Of a DNA stretch of 64,000 nt, positions 39,071-50,244 are shown piece by piece. Under the pieces are notes generated by a model. The model had not been told where the DNA came from, made no database searches, and was given only the letters and a program-made list of their open reading frames with translations. The stretch comes from Cercophora sp. LCS_1 (Eukaryota; Ascomycota; Sordariomycetes; Sordariales; Lasiosphaeriaceae). The position numbers and the translations under genes were made by a program. Numbering within the stretch: position 1 is the stretch's first letter; the number at the start of each line of letters is the position of its first letter. The stretch spans positions 1,178,001-1,242,000 of the forward strand of contig JAPZLL010000004.1 of the NCBI GenBank assembly GCA_036250225.1, given 5' to 3'.

Positions 39071-40979
39071 CTATAAATCTCTCATCACTGGCTCCGTCGG
39101 CCGAGTTTTGGGCACCTCTCGTGTCTTACTCTTCCCTCTGTCGCAAGTGATCTTGTGTGCCGGGGACTCAGAATCGCTACCGGTCGATACCCCAAGGATG
39201 TCGTCGATGATGAGACGTGCCACATTCTTGCCCATCAAAGCATTTGTTTCCATCGTCGAAATGAAGCTCTCCATCCCCGATGTGTAGTACACTCCGGGAC
39301 CAACGATCGGGTCCTGGAATGTAACACGCGGCCATGCCTTTGGATACGACCAGAAGACGTGGGGATAGTACCAGGAGATTGGACTGATGTCTGATGTGGA
39401 ACCTTTCGGCTTACCGACGAAGTCATCAGGTACCTCGACACCAAAGAGACGACTGGAAATCGTGATGTTAGTTGGGTACCTCAAGTGCCCGCTGCCGGGG
39501 GTGTGAACCGACCTCAAGAACTCAGGAGTGACCTCCTGGGGCGAGAAAATCTTATAGAGATACTCCTCTTTCTCCGTCTTAGGGTTGAAGACTTTTCGCA
39601 AGGTGCTGATGCTGAAAAATCCCGCTTTGCCGCTTCCCTCGACGCCCGCAGGAACATCTTCACCCTTGCTCAACGTAGTGAGAACAGTGCCTGGCACGTC
39701 CCCGGCATCTTTAAGGCCGAAAAAGGCGGGGCTGTACCTGAAGGGCGAGGCAAAGATGGTGACGTGGAGCCTGACGTAGGGGATCTCGTCGATGGCGGAT
39801 TCCAGAACATCTCCCGCTGAGATTTTGCTGAACTGATACGGGTTGGCTAGAACCACATCATGGAATTGGACTGCGTAGTCTTCCTCGGTATCGCCAGACT
39901 TGGCTCGGATGGAGTACCGCCTTTCGTCACCGCCTTCGCGAGAGGCACGGCTGATCGCGACTACCGAAGTGTTGAGCAAAAGCCCTGCTCCTGATCGTTC
40001 TACCATCTTGTGGAAAATCTGCCAGTTACCACCATCGACGGCCATTGCACCCTCCGGCGCCATGGAAACCTGGGTTGTCAGGAAAGTGCCCCTAGAGATG
40101 ACGAAACCTTACGTACCATCGTGTCAAGCCCATGGATCTCAAACAGATTGGAACCGTAGTTGACTCTCGTACTGGCCTGAATAATATCATGGGCATAGGC
40201 ATCCCCGATCTTGCGGCTTGTCAGCGTGGACATCGGACCCGACGACGAACACCTACGTTGTTCGCTTTGAGCAGTTGCTGCCCGGTCACCCCTGTCACCT
40301 CAACCAAGTCCAGCTCATAAGTGCGTTGGGTCAAGGAGCGAAACGGGAAATAGGGCGCCTCATACAGCTTGAGGAATTTGTCGATGGTGGCTCTCATGAG
40401 GTTTTGGGTTCGCCGAGGAGCTAGAAACCCGTACTTCATGATGACTTTGTATGCGTTCCACCAGTACGAGTCGTCCTCGTTCACCTGGAAGACAAATTCA
40501 TCGCCATCCCAGATCCCCAAGTTAGGATCGGAGTTCAAATCCGGGTCCCTAGGAGCAAGTCCGAACTCGTCAAGGCGGTCATACAGAATGCGATTGTCTT
40601 TGATGAAGATGCTGGCGCCAAGCTCCACTCGCACCGACTCGTTTCCATAAGGATTGATGGTTAGAGTTCGACCTCCGATACGGCCTGTCTTCTCAAACAC
40701 AGTGATGTTGACAGCAGTCCCGGTTTCTTCGGCATATGTCCTCAGGTGGTATGCCGCAGAGGAACCTGCTGCGCCAGCTCCTGTTCAGAGTGTAAGCCCG
40801 GGGTTCAAAGGCAGGATCGCCCTCAAACTCAAGGAAGCAAGTCGCAGGCTGTCCTTACCAATGATTGCGACTTGCCGCACTTGTTTCGCATCAGCACTGT
40901 CGGAAAGCGGAGCGGCACCATTAACGGCGCCGGCAGCGAGCAACACGGGAACGAGTGACCGAAGACTGAACGGCGCCAT
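39071..40979 (-). CDS. Prenylcysteine oxidase / farnesylcysteine lyase family flavoprotein
   Basis: An FAD-dependent thioether oxidase expected to release the prenyl aldehyde and Cys from prenylcysteine during turnover of prenylated proteins. Four exons (introns 40781-40858, 40210-40256, 40070-40116). The start at 40979 gives a signal peptide (MAPFSLRSLVPVLLAAGAVN), so the product enters the secretory pathway and probably acts in a vacuole/lysosome-like compartment. The FAD Rossmann motif reads IIGAGAAGSSAAYHL, split by intron 1, followed by VFEKTGRIGGRT. The C-terminal Prenylcys_lyase domain contains YPHVFWSYPKAWPRVTFQDP and the FAD-end GVYYTSGMESFISTMETNAL, with an alpha helix after it. Four or more N-x-S/T sequons fit secretion. 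The frame is intact. Divergent from CCT6. Confidence 0.9.
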
Positions 40980-41463
40980 GATAGCGTTGTTTCTTGACAT
41001 CAATCGAGTTATGATGGGCTGAAACAGCATGCACCGACCCCAAAATTCCAAGATGCAATGATCCTCATAAAGTCAAACTTCAGTCGCCGCGGAGAAGTGC
41101 CATCTTCCGAGGGCAACGGAATGTTGTTGATCATGGTCAGCTTACGGAGTGGCCTGTTGTTGAACGAGATCAGGTGCTTAGGAGTTAAGGGGTACTTCAA
41201 TGCCCTCTGTAATCTGGAGTGAGAGAAGGTATTCTTTAGCATCTTATCGGGCACTTTCTCCCCCAGGCAGGATTGGTCCAAGCTCCAGGCCAGCTGCCAC
41301 ACCCCTGTCGCTGCCTGCCGCCTCCGCCAAATCACGACCCGACCGAAATGCACGAAAAAAAGTTCCAGGGTCGGAGAGCAGCTTCCCCTCCAAACCCCCA
41401 CCGCCGCGACGACGCCAACTCCGCGAACCTCCCAACAACGCCGCCCACCCAGTTACTCCCGTC
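40980..41463. promoter_or_regulatory. Divergent promoter region, prenylcysteine oxidase / CCT6
   Basis: 484 bp between two start codons facing away from each other. It must hold the core promoters of both genes. No TATA box stands out, which is usual for constitutive fungal genes. Confidence 0.5.
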
Positions 41464-43387
41464 ATGTCTGCTGCGCAGCTCCTCAACCCCAAAGCCGAGT
41501 CCCGGGTATGCTTTGGCCCATGTCATAACCGCATAACGATCGCTGACCTGTTTGCAGCGGAGGGGTGAAGCTCTCAAGGTCAACATCAGCGCCGGCGAGG
41601 GTCTTCAGGATGTCCTCAAGTCCAACCTCGGGCCCTTGGGCACTATCAAGATGTAAGAGGTCCCAAGATTCCTTGGCCATCAACCTCGGTTGTATTAACG
41701 GTATCGTAGGCTTGTTGACGGCGCTGGTCAGGTATGATGCAACTTGCAGGCAACCCCCAAATGCACAACACGCTGCAGAGATCGCTGACGAGTTCACCCT
41801 TCGAGTAGATCAAATTGACAAAGGATGGAAATGTTCTCTTGCGGGAGATGCAAATACAAAACCCCACGGCCGTCATGATTGCGCGCGCGGCGACCGCCCA
41901 AGACGATATTTGCGGCGATGGCACGACCTCGGTGGTTCTTCTTGTGGGCGAGCTTCTCAAGCAGGCGGATAGATACATCTCCGAGGGCCTGCATCCCCGT
42001 ATCATCACAGATGGGTTTGAGATCGCAAAGGCTGAGGCGCTCAAGGTACTTACCCCGCCCCTTATTGTAAACATCCCCTGACCGCTGACCTTTGGGCAGT
42101 TCCTCGACGAATTCAAGCAGCCGAAAGAGGTCGACCGTGAACTCCTTCTCTCTGTCGCCCGAACATCCCTCGCAACAAAGCTAAGCGCCGGTCTCGCACA
42201 GAGCCTTACAGCCGACATTGTTGACGCCGTCCTTGCGATTTACCAAGCGCCCGCGAAGCCTGACCTCCACATGATCGAAATTATGAAAATGCAGCACCGC
42301 ACTGCGTCTGATACCCAGTTGATCCGCGGCCTTGCTTTGGATCACGGCGCAAGACACCCAGATATGCCGAAGCGCGTGGAGAACGCCTACATCCTTACCC
42401 TGAACGTCAGTCTCGAGTACGAAAAATCAGAGATCAACTCGAGTTTCTTCTACTCCAGCGCCGAGCAGAGGGACAAGCTCGTCGAGAGCGAGCGTCGCTT
42501 CGTGGATCACAAGTTGAAGAAGATCATTGAGCTCAAGAAGGAGGTTTGCGGTAACGACCCCAAGAAGAACTTTGTCATCATCAACCAAAAGGGCATTGAT
42601 CCCCTTTCTCTGGACGTCTTGGCAAAGAACAACATTCTGGCTCTCCGGAGAGCGAAGAGGAGGAACATGGAACGGCTACAGCTCATCTGCGGCGGTATCG
42701 CGCAAAACAGTGTGGATGATTTGACCCCAGATGTTCTTGGCTGGGCTGGCCTTGTTTACGAGCAACAGCTGGGCGAGGAGAAGTACACATTCGTCGAGGA
42801 TGTCAAGGACCCCAAGTCCGTGACCCTGCTCATCAAGGGGCCCAACCAGCACACCATTACCCAGGTGTCTGACGCAGTCCGCGATGGTCTGCGCAGCGTC
42901 TACAACATGATCGTCGACGGGAGCGTAGTGCCAGGCGCTGGCGCGTTCCAGGTTGCTTGCGCCGCTCATCTCAAGAGCGACAAGTTCACCAAGACTGTGA
43001 AGGGCAAGGCCAAGTGGGGTGTTGAGGCGTTCGCGGACGCTCTCCTCGTCATCCCCAAGACCCTTGCCGCCAATGCCGGTCTTGATATCCAGGATGCCCG
43101 TAAGTTCCCTTTCCACTAGTAGCCATGCAGTGCTAACAAAAATCACAGTCGCCGCGCTCCAGGACGAGCACGCAGAGGGGAACATTGTGGGCCTTGACCT
43201 GTCAACCGGTGAGCCCATGGATCCTACACTGGAGGGCGTGTACGACTCTTTTCGTGTTTTGAGGAATTGCGTTGCTTCCAGCACGGGCATTGCGTCCAAC
43301 CTGTTGCTGTGCGATGAGTTGTTGAAGGCGAGACAGATGGGCCGCCAAGGCGGGCCAGGGCCTGGTATGGACGGCCCTGAGGAGTAA
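41464..43387 (+). CDS. cct6: T-complex protein 1 subunit zeta (CCT6), cytosolic chaperonin
   Basis: One of the eight subunits of the CCT/TRiC ring that folds actin, tubulin and WD proteins with ATP. Six exons, with introns at 41506-41557, 41653-41709, 41732-41808, 42046-42099 and 43100-43148; exon 3 is only 22 nt. The spliced protein is about 540 residues. The start MSAAQLLNPKAESRRRGEAL and LGPLGTIKMLVDGAGQIKLT are zeta-specific. The nucleotide site is GDGTTSVVLL. The group II chaperonin block near the C-terminus is VVPGAGAFQVA, and the end LRNCVASSTGIASNLLLCDE is typical. The C-terminal tail is Gly/Pro-rich. The frame is intact and it shares a divergent promoter with the prenylcysteine oxidase gene. 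Confidence 0.96.
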
Positions 43388-43653
43388 AAGAGTGTGTTTC
43401 GTCTGCGTCTGTAAAATACCTACATAGACAAAATGCATGACGAGAGCTCGAACGTTAGTGTAACTTGCCCTGGTTCTTCTTGCTCACTGTGATACTGCCA
43501 CTGCTGTCAGCGGTGGGTGCCCCGCCATCATATTGGCGGGGCTCCCGCAGCGATTTTACCCCGCCAAAATTTTGAAAGCTGCCAGCCCGAAACCCACCGC
43601 ACGATTTGCGACTTGCGCTTGCGACAACCAAATCAGTCCCTTATTACAACAAA

Positions 43654-44977
43654 ATGGGTGGTTATGATAGCGATTCGTCCGGCGGCGAGGACAATGACTT
43701 CACCGAGACCAATGTTCTCCTCGGCTATGCCTCCGGCGACGCCAACGGCGAAGAGATCAGCCGTCTCGGTGGCCGTCCGGTTTGTCAACAACACCGGTCT
43801 CTCTCTCTCATAGCGATACTAATCTTCCCAGGACTGGCTCGATATCTCCAAGCCACCTTCCTCCGCCCTAGCAAGATGTAAAGTTTGCAAAAGCATGCTC
43901 GTCCTCCTCCTCCAACTGAACGGCGAACTCCCCGACCGCTTCCCCGGCCACGAACGGCGCATCTACATCTTTGCCTGCAGAAACAAGACATGTCGACGAA
44001 AGGACGGCAGCATACGCGCCATTCGTGGTGTCCGTGTCTCACCTGACGCCCCTGCGCCCAAAGAGACCAAGCCCGTCAAGGAGGCCCCTCCTGCTCCTCC
44101 TAAAGCATCCGCCGCTGGCATAGGCGAGGCTCTGTTCGGCGTCAAACCTCCCTCTGCCACGATCTCCAACGCAAACCCCTTTGCTTCTTCCTCTTCATTC
44201 GGCGGCGGTAACCCCTTTGCTTCGAAGTCGAACCCCTTCGCGCCGAAACAAGCTACCCCTGAGCCTGCAAAGGAGAGGGAACAGCCTAAGGAACAGCCCA
44301 AGGAACAAAGTCCCCCAGTGGATGACCTCCCCAAAACATTCGCAGAAACACTCTCCCTCAACAACCCGCAAACACAAGACCCACCGCCTCCTCCCGAGCC
44401 GTGGCCGGCAGAGAAGGACATGCCTGAGCCGTATCCCGAGCGGTGGCTCGCTGACGCTGAGTACGAGACTCTCGATCCGACGCCGCTCCCCGTTGCGCAG
44501 GCCACCTCGATGGAGATTGACTCTGGCGATGCGGGCGGTAGTGGAGGCGGCAAGGAAGACAAGGAGGTGTTTGAGAGTAGTATGGACGCCACGTTCCAAA
44601 AGTTTGCGGATCGGGTGGGACAGAATCCGGATCAGTGCATTCGGTATGAGTTTGGTGGGCAGCCGCTGTTGTATTCCAAGGAGGATGCTGTTGGGAAACT
44701 GCTACATGGTGGGGATGAGGGCAAGGTGAAGACTGCCAAGGGGCTCCCAAGGTGTGCGAACTGTGGTGCCGGGCGGGTGTTCGAGGTACAGCTAACACCA
44801 CATGCCATTGAGGAGTTGGAGATTGATGAGGACAGTTTGGATGGGATGGATTGGGGCACGGTAGTCGTGGGTGTTTGTGAGAGGGATTGCCAGGAACGAG
44901 GGACAAAAGCGGGCGAGGCAAGTTACATTGAGGAGTGGGCTGGAGTACAGTGGGAGGAGCTCACTGTAAAGAGGTAA
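43654..44977 (+). CDS. tsr4: Tsr4/PDCD2-family protein, 40S ribosome assembly
   Basis: Tsr4 acts as a dedicated co-translational chaperone of ribosomal protein uS5 (Rps2) and is needed for 20S pre-rRNA processing. Two exons (intron 43780-43831), spliced product about 424 residues. The N-terminus VLLGYASGDA and, across the splice, RPDWLDISKPPSSALARCKV are characteristic of the family. Zinc-type Cys pairs are at CKVCKSM and CRNKTCRRKDGSIRAIRGVR. A Pro/Lys-rich disordered linker follows, with NPF repeats (NPFASSSS, NPFASKSNPFAPK). The PDCD2_C domain starts near FQKFADRVGQNPDQCIRYEF and contains CANCGAGRVFEVQLTPHAIE and the terminal CERDC. The frame is intact. It lies 266 bp after CCT6 on the same strand. 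Confidence 0.92.
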
Positions 44978-45198
44978 CGTAGAGTTAGAGGCCAATTAGA
45001 AAGATCATGTCATTTGCTTGTATCGCTGGCATCTATGCGTGATGAATGGCATAAACCTGCGATATTCTAGACACCCTGTTCATCCGTGATGGCTTGACCA
45101 AGCCCGCCGAAAAGACCCCCTGAACGCCAGAGCTTTTAGCCACCAGATGCAGGAAACCGGTTCCCCGTTGTTCACCAGTAAACTCCCCGTCCTTATAC

Positions 45199-46099
45199 CT
45201 ACGCCGTCTCCTCCCAACTCCTCTTGATGATGCGTGAGAACATGTCAACGTTGACGTCTTCCCGAATCTCCGTCTTCTTGGCCTCATTCTCCGCGTTCTT
45301 GGGGATTTGGACGATGCCGCCCTCGGCAACCTTCCACCCGCATGTCTCGACAACAAACTTCTTGACCTCTTCCTCGTCATCCAGACCGAGCCATTCCTCC
45401 AACACGCCAACGCTGATCTCACGGTATGATTGGCTGATGAGCTGGGCGATCCGAACGCGAATCATCTCCTCGAAACCGGCGACATCGGTCGTCAGATCCG
45501 CGTAAGCGTCATCGCTCTCAAGAGTGGCCCAGAACCGTGCGTATTGTGCACCCTCGAGTTGTTGGTTGAGCGCGCGGAGCTGGCTGACGGCCTCGCTGAG
45601 GTCGGAACCCGATGCTGGGTTCGTTTGCTGAGGGGAGAGGAGATGCAGGGCGAGGTCGAACTGAACGGAAGGGAACTGTGTCAAGGACTTGACAAGGATG
45701 TTGGTGATAACTTCGTCCTTGATTCTATCAGGGTTGAGTTGGTACCTTGCGGGAGGCGCGGACGGTTAGTCTTTGCTGATCAAGAGGGGCTGGGGCATCA
45801 AAGAAAGTGAAGATGGATGTTTTTTCAGGTAATACACCAAAGTTGACCTCATGGGGTAGTCAGGCTAATAGGAAACGTATAATCGTTCATCATGGAATCC
45901 AAAAGAGAAAACGAAGCAGCACGGTGACAACTCACAACTTGAGCAGAGCCCTGTTCGCGTTACAATCGCAGAACTTCTCCTCGCATTGTTGCGACAAGTA
46001 CGCCTCGAGGATGGGCGAAGCCTCGGGGTTGTATCGCTCGAGACCGTTGATTATGTTGCGGATCTCTTGTGGCCGCTCTTGGGGGTCTTCGCCGTTCAT
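45199..46099 (-). CDS. eIF3k: Eukaryotic translation initiation factor 3 subunit K (eIF3k)
   Basis: A peripheral subunit of the eIF3 complex with a HAM/PCI-type fold, which helps 43S pre-initiation complex formation. Two exons (45935-46099 after a 190-nt intron 45746-45935; exon 2 45199-45745), about 236 residues. Family landmarks are the start with RPQEIRNIINGLERYNPEAS and LLKLYQLNPDRIKDEVITNI, spanning the splice. VSQLRALNQQLEGAQYARFW, FEEMIRVRIAQLISQSYREI and the C-terminal winged helix with GGIVQIPKNAENEAKKTEIR follow. S. cerevisiae lacks this subunit; filamentous ascomycetes have it. The frame is intact. It is convergent with tsr4 and divergent from DNA ligase. Confidence 0.92.
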
Positions 46100-46489
46100 G
46101 ATGGGCGATGTTGTGTGGTGAGGTCGGAGTTTTGTTGGGGGGAGATTGACTTTCGGGAGGTTTGTCTCGAACCCTTCCTCAACCGAGATGGTGGGGCACG
46201 CTGAGGATTTCCTGCCTTTTCGCCCGTTGTGTGTGAGCCGCTAGCGCCGGATTTGGACTAGCCCGAAGAGGGGTGTTGGCAGCTAGGGTCAGGTGCTCCC
46301 GTGGCGCCCTCGTGCCAGCGAACGCGACGCGATTCGAAGGACGTCATCGCTCAACAGCGCTGAAGACACCGCATGCCACAGAACGCAATGTGAAGTTCAA
46401 GCCCAGGAGGTTATTCCCATGAAAGATACTGTCAAAACCACCCAGAGCTCCAACATTCCCAACTCCACCCGCAACCTCCACAAGACACC
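46100..46489. promoter_or_regulatory. Divergent promoter region, eIF3k / DNA ligase I
   Basis: 390 bp between two start codons of essential-type genes transcribed away from each other. No TATA box is evident. The CA-rich 70 bp before 46490 look like the ligase leader. Confidence 0.5.
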
Positions 46490-49108
46490 ATGGCGGCAAG
46501 TCCTGCGAAGAAGCGGAAGCTGAACCCAGATGCGAAGCAAAAGGCGATTCCTACAAGAGGACTCGAGTATTTCTTCGCCAAACAGCAGCAAAATGGATCT
46601 TCGTCAAAACTGCCATCGTCCAGTCCGGACGTAAGCCTAGCACCCAACCCGCCCAACGGACCAGGGGCACAGCTGACCGATGAAGAGCTCGCAAGGAAGT
46701 TGCAGGCAGAGTGGGATGCTGAAGTGAGCGGCTCGTCAAGTCAGAGTGAGAGCAAGCCGGGATCCAAACCAACTACTTCCAAAGCTTCCGAGACGCCAAT
46801 CACCACCATGCCCCAACCATCAAGCTCTAGTGCACCACCGCCTCTAGCCAAGACTGACAAGGCCAAGAACACGCTGTCCCTTTCCTCAGTTGCTGCAACC
46901 AAAGACCAAGCTTCTGCGTCCATTCCGTTAGATGAGAGCCCTCTCACGTTCAATCCATCGCAATACATCCCCCAGCTACAAGAATGCTGGGCGTCAGACG
47001 GGGGCGATGCTTCATATGCCCTACTTACCCGATGCTTTGTCTTGGTCAGTGGCACCCAAAGCCGTATCAAGATTGTTGACACCTTGGTCAACAGCATCAG
47101 GGTTCTGATAGAGGGTGATCCATCCAGTCTGCTCCCTGCAGTATGGCTTGCCACAAATGCCATCTCGCCTCCGTATATATCCATGGAGCTTGGACTAGGA
47201 GGATCCGCCATCTCCAAGGCGCTGAAACAAGTCTGTGGCCTTGACAACCGGTCTCTCAAAGCCATTTACGACCGGCTCGGTGACCCCGGAGATGTAGCCT
47301 TTGAGGCCAAGAAGAAACAGAGCTTCACGCTACGGAAGCCAAAACCGCTGACCATTAAAGGCGTCTTTCAGTCTCTTGTCAAGATCGCCAAGACCCAAGG
47401 GCAAGGCAGCGGTGATGTGAAGCAGCGCATTGTGGATAGGTTGCTGCAAGACGCCCGCGGTGGGGAGGAAAGCCGATATATTGTCAGGACACTCTGTCAA
47501 CACTTGCGGATCGGCGCCGTCAAGACGACAATGCTGATCGCGCTCTCGAGGGCGTTTCTCCTCTCAAAACCACCTGGGGCGGACTTCCCAACCAGAAGCT
47601 CGCAGGACTTAGCGAAGCTGAAGAAGGAAGAGCTCGCGGAAGTATGGAGCAAGGGAGAGGAGATCGTCAAGGCATGCTTCGCAAGGCGCCCTGACTACAA
47701 CGACCTGTTACCCGTCCTCCTTGAGATCGGGGTGTGCGAAGAGCTACTCGTCCGGTGCGGCCCTACAATCCATATCCCTCTTCGGCCGATGTTGGGGAGT
47801 ATCACAAGAGATCTATCCGAAATGCTCACGAAGCTTCAAGGTCGCGACTTTGCCTGCGAGTACAAGTACGATGGACAGCGGGCGCAGATCCACTGTGACG
47901 CCGCGGGCAAAGTCTCTATATTCTCACGACATCTCGAGCTCATGACCGATAAATACCCAGACTTGGTTGCCCTGGTTCCCAAAATCAGGGGCGAAGGTGT
48001 TGACAGCTTCATCATGGAAGGCGAAGTGGTTGCCGTCGACCAGACCACCGGTGAGCTCAAGAACTTCCAAACACTCACAAACCGGGCCCGAAAGGACGTA
48101 GCCATTGGTAGCATCACCATTGAAGTGTGTCTATTTGCATTCGACCTCATGTTTCTCAATGGGCAGCCCCTGCTGGACCGATCGTTTCGCGAGAGACGGG
48201 ACATGCTCCGATCGCTCTTCATTGAGGTTCCCAACCGATTCACCTGTGTCAAAAGCATGGATGCCACATCACAGGACTCGGAGAGTGTGCTGGACTTCTT
48301 CAAGTCAGCTACAGACAGCAAATGCGAAGGCATCATGGTGAAAATCCTCGACAACCTACCGGAGCTGGAATACCGCGGTGAAGATGCGGAGCCCAACGAC
48401 GAACAGCAACCCGCCAAAGCCACGGCCAAGAAGGTCAAAGCTAAAGGGAAAGCCAAGGCATCCGATAAAGACGCTCAACCCGAGAAAAAATCCCGTCGCA
48501 AAGCGCTTCTCGCGACTTACGAACCAGACAAGCGGCTTGACTCCTGGCTCAAGGTCAAGAAAGATTACAACTCAAGTTTCGACACTCTTGACCTTATTCC
48601 AATCGCCGGGTGGCATGGTCAGGGCCGAAAGGCGAAATGGTGGTCGCCAATCCTCATGGCGGTGCGCAACGAGGAAACGGGCTCATTCGAAGCAGTGTGT
48701 AAATGCATGTCGGGTTTCACAGATGGATTTTACAAGACGAATAAGGAGTTTTACGATGATGGCACTGAGAGTGGAGAGCCAAAGAATGTCCACATTAAGC
48801 AGCCGGGGTTTATCGAGTACTCTGGCCCCGCGCCGGATGTGTGGTTTGAACCTCAGGAGGTGTGGGAGATGGCCTTTGCGGACATCACCATCAGTCCGAC
48901 CTATACGGCAGCGATTGGGTTGGTCCAGGAGGACAAGGGGTTGAGTCTTCGCTTCCCACGTTTCTTGAAGAAGAGAGACGACAAGGGGATCGAGGAGGCC
49001 AGCACCAACGAGTTTCTTGCTTCGCTTTGGAGGAAGCAGGAGGCAAAGGCTCCAGCCACCGAGAAGAGGCCGTTAGAAGGCGAAGACGGCATTCTGGACG
49101 AACAATGA
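46490..49108 (+). CDS. cdc9: DNA ligase I, ATP-dependent (Cdc9/LIG1)
   Basis: Seals nicks in Okazaki fragments and excision repair. Single exon, 872 residues. The disordered N-terminus contains a PIP-box-like GLEYFFAKQ near residue 25 for PCNA and a basic NLS-like PAKKRKL at residue 5. The DNA-binding domain spans about 150-400 (LTFNPSQYIPQLQECWASDG onward). The adenylation domain carries motif I EYKYDGQR with the catalytic Lys at residue 459, motif III-like FMEGEVVAVD (IMEGEVVAVD), and motif IV CEGIMVK. A Lys-rich insert (KKVKAKGKAKASDKDAQ) of about 40 residues separates motif IV from motif V (RLDSWLKVKKDY), longer than in yeast and human. The OB domain includes the end EVWEMAFADITISPTYTAAI. 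The frame is intact. It ends 63 bp from the convergent epimerase gene. Confidence 0.97.
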   Translation: MAASPAKKRKLNPDAKQKAIPTRGLEYFFAKQQQNGSSSKLPSSSPDVSLAPNPPNGPGAQLTDEELARKLQAEWDAEVSGSSSQSESKPGSKPTTSKASETPITTMPQPSSSSAPPPLAKTDKAKNTLSLSSVAATKDQASASIPLDESPLTFNPSQYIPQLQECWASDGGDASYALLTRCFVLVSGTQSRIKIVDTLVNSIRVLIEGDPSSLLPAVWLATNAISPPYISMELGLGGSAISKALKQVCGLDNRSLKAIYDRLGDPGDVAFEAKKKQSFTLRKPKPLTIKGVFQSLVKIAKTQGQGSGDVKQRIVDRLLQDARGGEESRYIVRTLCQHLRIGAVKTTMLIALSRAFLLSKPPGADFPTRSSQDLAKLKKEELAEVWSKGEEIVKACFARRPDYNDLLPVLLEIGVCEELLVRCGPTIHIPLRPMLGSITRDLSEMLTKLQGRDFACEYKYDGQRAQIHCDAAGKVSIFSRHLELMTDKYPDLVALVPKIRGEGVDSFIMEGEVVAVDQTTGELKNFQTLTNRARKDVAIGSITIEVCLFAFDLMFLNGQPLLDRSFRERRDMLRSLFIEVPNRFTCVKSMDATSQDSESVLDFFKSATDSKCEGIMVKILDNLPELEYRGEDAEPNDEQQPAKATAKKVKAKGKAKASDKDAQPEKKSRRKALLATYEPDKRLDSWLKVKKDYNSSFDTLDLIPIAGWHGQGRKAKWWSPILMAVRNEETGSFEAVCKCMSGFTDGFYKTNKEFYDDGTESGEPKNVHIKQPGFIEYSGPAPDVWFEPQEVWEMAFADITISPTYTAAIGLVQEDKGLSLRFPRFLKKRDDKGIEEASTNEFLASLWRKQEAKAPATEKRPLEGEDGILDEQ

Positions 49109-49171
49109 TCGAAGCAGGCAAGTCTATCAATTCTGTATACCGACGAAATCAAGCCATGGCCAGAACCGCCG

Positions 49172-50244
49172 TCACTCCTTCCACGCCCGGTAGACGATGC
49201 GGCACCCATACTTCTCTCCCTTTTTCAGGAGCATCTGGCTCTTCCACTCGTCCACATTCGCCGCGTTGACATATCGGCTGGGCTCCACGCAGAAACCGCT
49301 GCGCGCGGCGCGAGCGGGTGCACCAGCGACCTCCGGCACATCGATGTACTTGCCAGTATAGAACTGGAAAGCAGGCTCGGTGCTGTATACCTCGAGGTGG
49401 ATCTTGGACTCGGGATGGTACGCCGTGACCAGCTTCTCCAACGGTGACGGCCGCGTATCAATGGGCACTGAACCAGCCGCCTCGTTGAGGACGAAGCAAT
49501 CATCGATATCAGGCTCCACCGGGCCAAGTGTGAACGCCCTGTTGCCCTCCACCTTTGAGAATGCCGTCGGGCCGCCAGTCGGGATGCCGCCATCGTCAAC
49601 AGGGAGGTATGTGTTCGTCGCAAGCGTAACAACCGTCCCCTCAATCGAAGGGCCACCGGTTAGGTTAAAGTACCTGTTTTTGTCAGCGTCGTGGAAACGA
49701 GACGACCAAAGAGTGCTCACGAGTGGTTGGTCATGTTGATGACCGTCTCGTCCGCGCCATCAACAAGCTCCGCCTCGTACTCGATCCCCAGGACAAGCAC
49801 CTCGCTGTCGCCCTCCTTCTGTGTCCCGACCGTGTACACAACGCTCGCCTCCACCGTGCCGGGGAAACCCTCGTCACCATCGGGGCTGACAAGGCTGAAC
49901 CTGACGCTCTCTCCGCCTTCGATCTCCCCGGCGCCAGGAATCTCCCTGATCCCAACGGGCTTCGGGCCGTCCCAGATCTTCTTGCCCCACCCGACGACAC
50001 CGCCGTGCAGGTTGTTCACGCCATTATTCTTCGCGAGAGCGTAGGACTTGCCCCCGTTGAGGCTGTTGAGCTGAGCGCCACCGATGCGGTTGGCCACACG
50101 GCCAATGGTCTCGCCGAAGAAGGGGTCGTTGTGGCTCTCGTACTGCGATTGCGAGGGGAAGCCCTGCACAATGTTGATGCCGCCGACCTTGAGCGTCTGG
50201 ATGATGGCGCCCAGGGGCAGGAAGGAGACGGGTGCGTCGGCCAT
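49172..50244 (-). CDS. Aldose 1-epimerase (mutarotase)
   Basis: Interconverts the alpha and beta anomers of glucose and galactose; part of the Leloir pathway. Two exons (intron 49674-49720), about 341 residues. The GalM fold is marked by GETIGRVANRIGGAQ, the substrate loop NNLHGGVVGWGKKIW with the first catalytic His region, the second conserved His in NMTNHSYFNLTG (spanning the splice), DDCF and the catalytic Glu in SGFCVEPSRYVNA. All are present, so it should be active. No signal peptide, hence cytosolic. The start at 50244 precedes APVSFLPLGAIIQTLKV, as in relatives. Confidence 0.93.
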
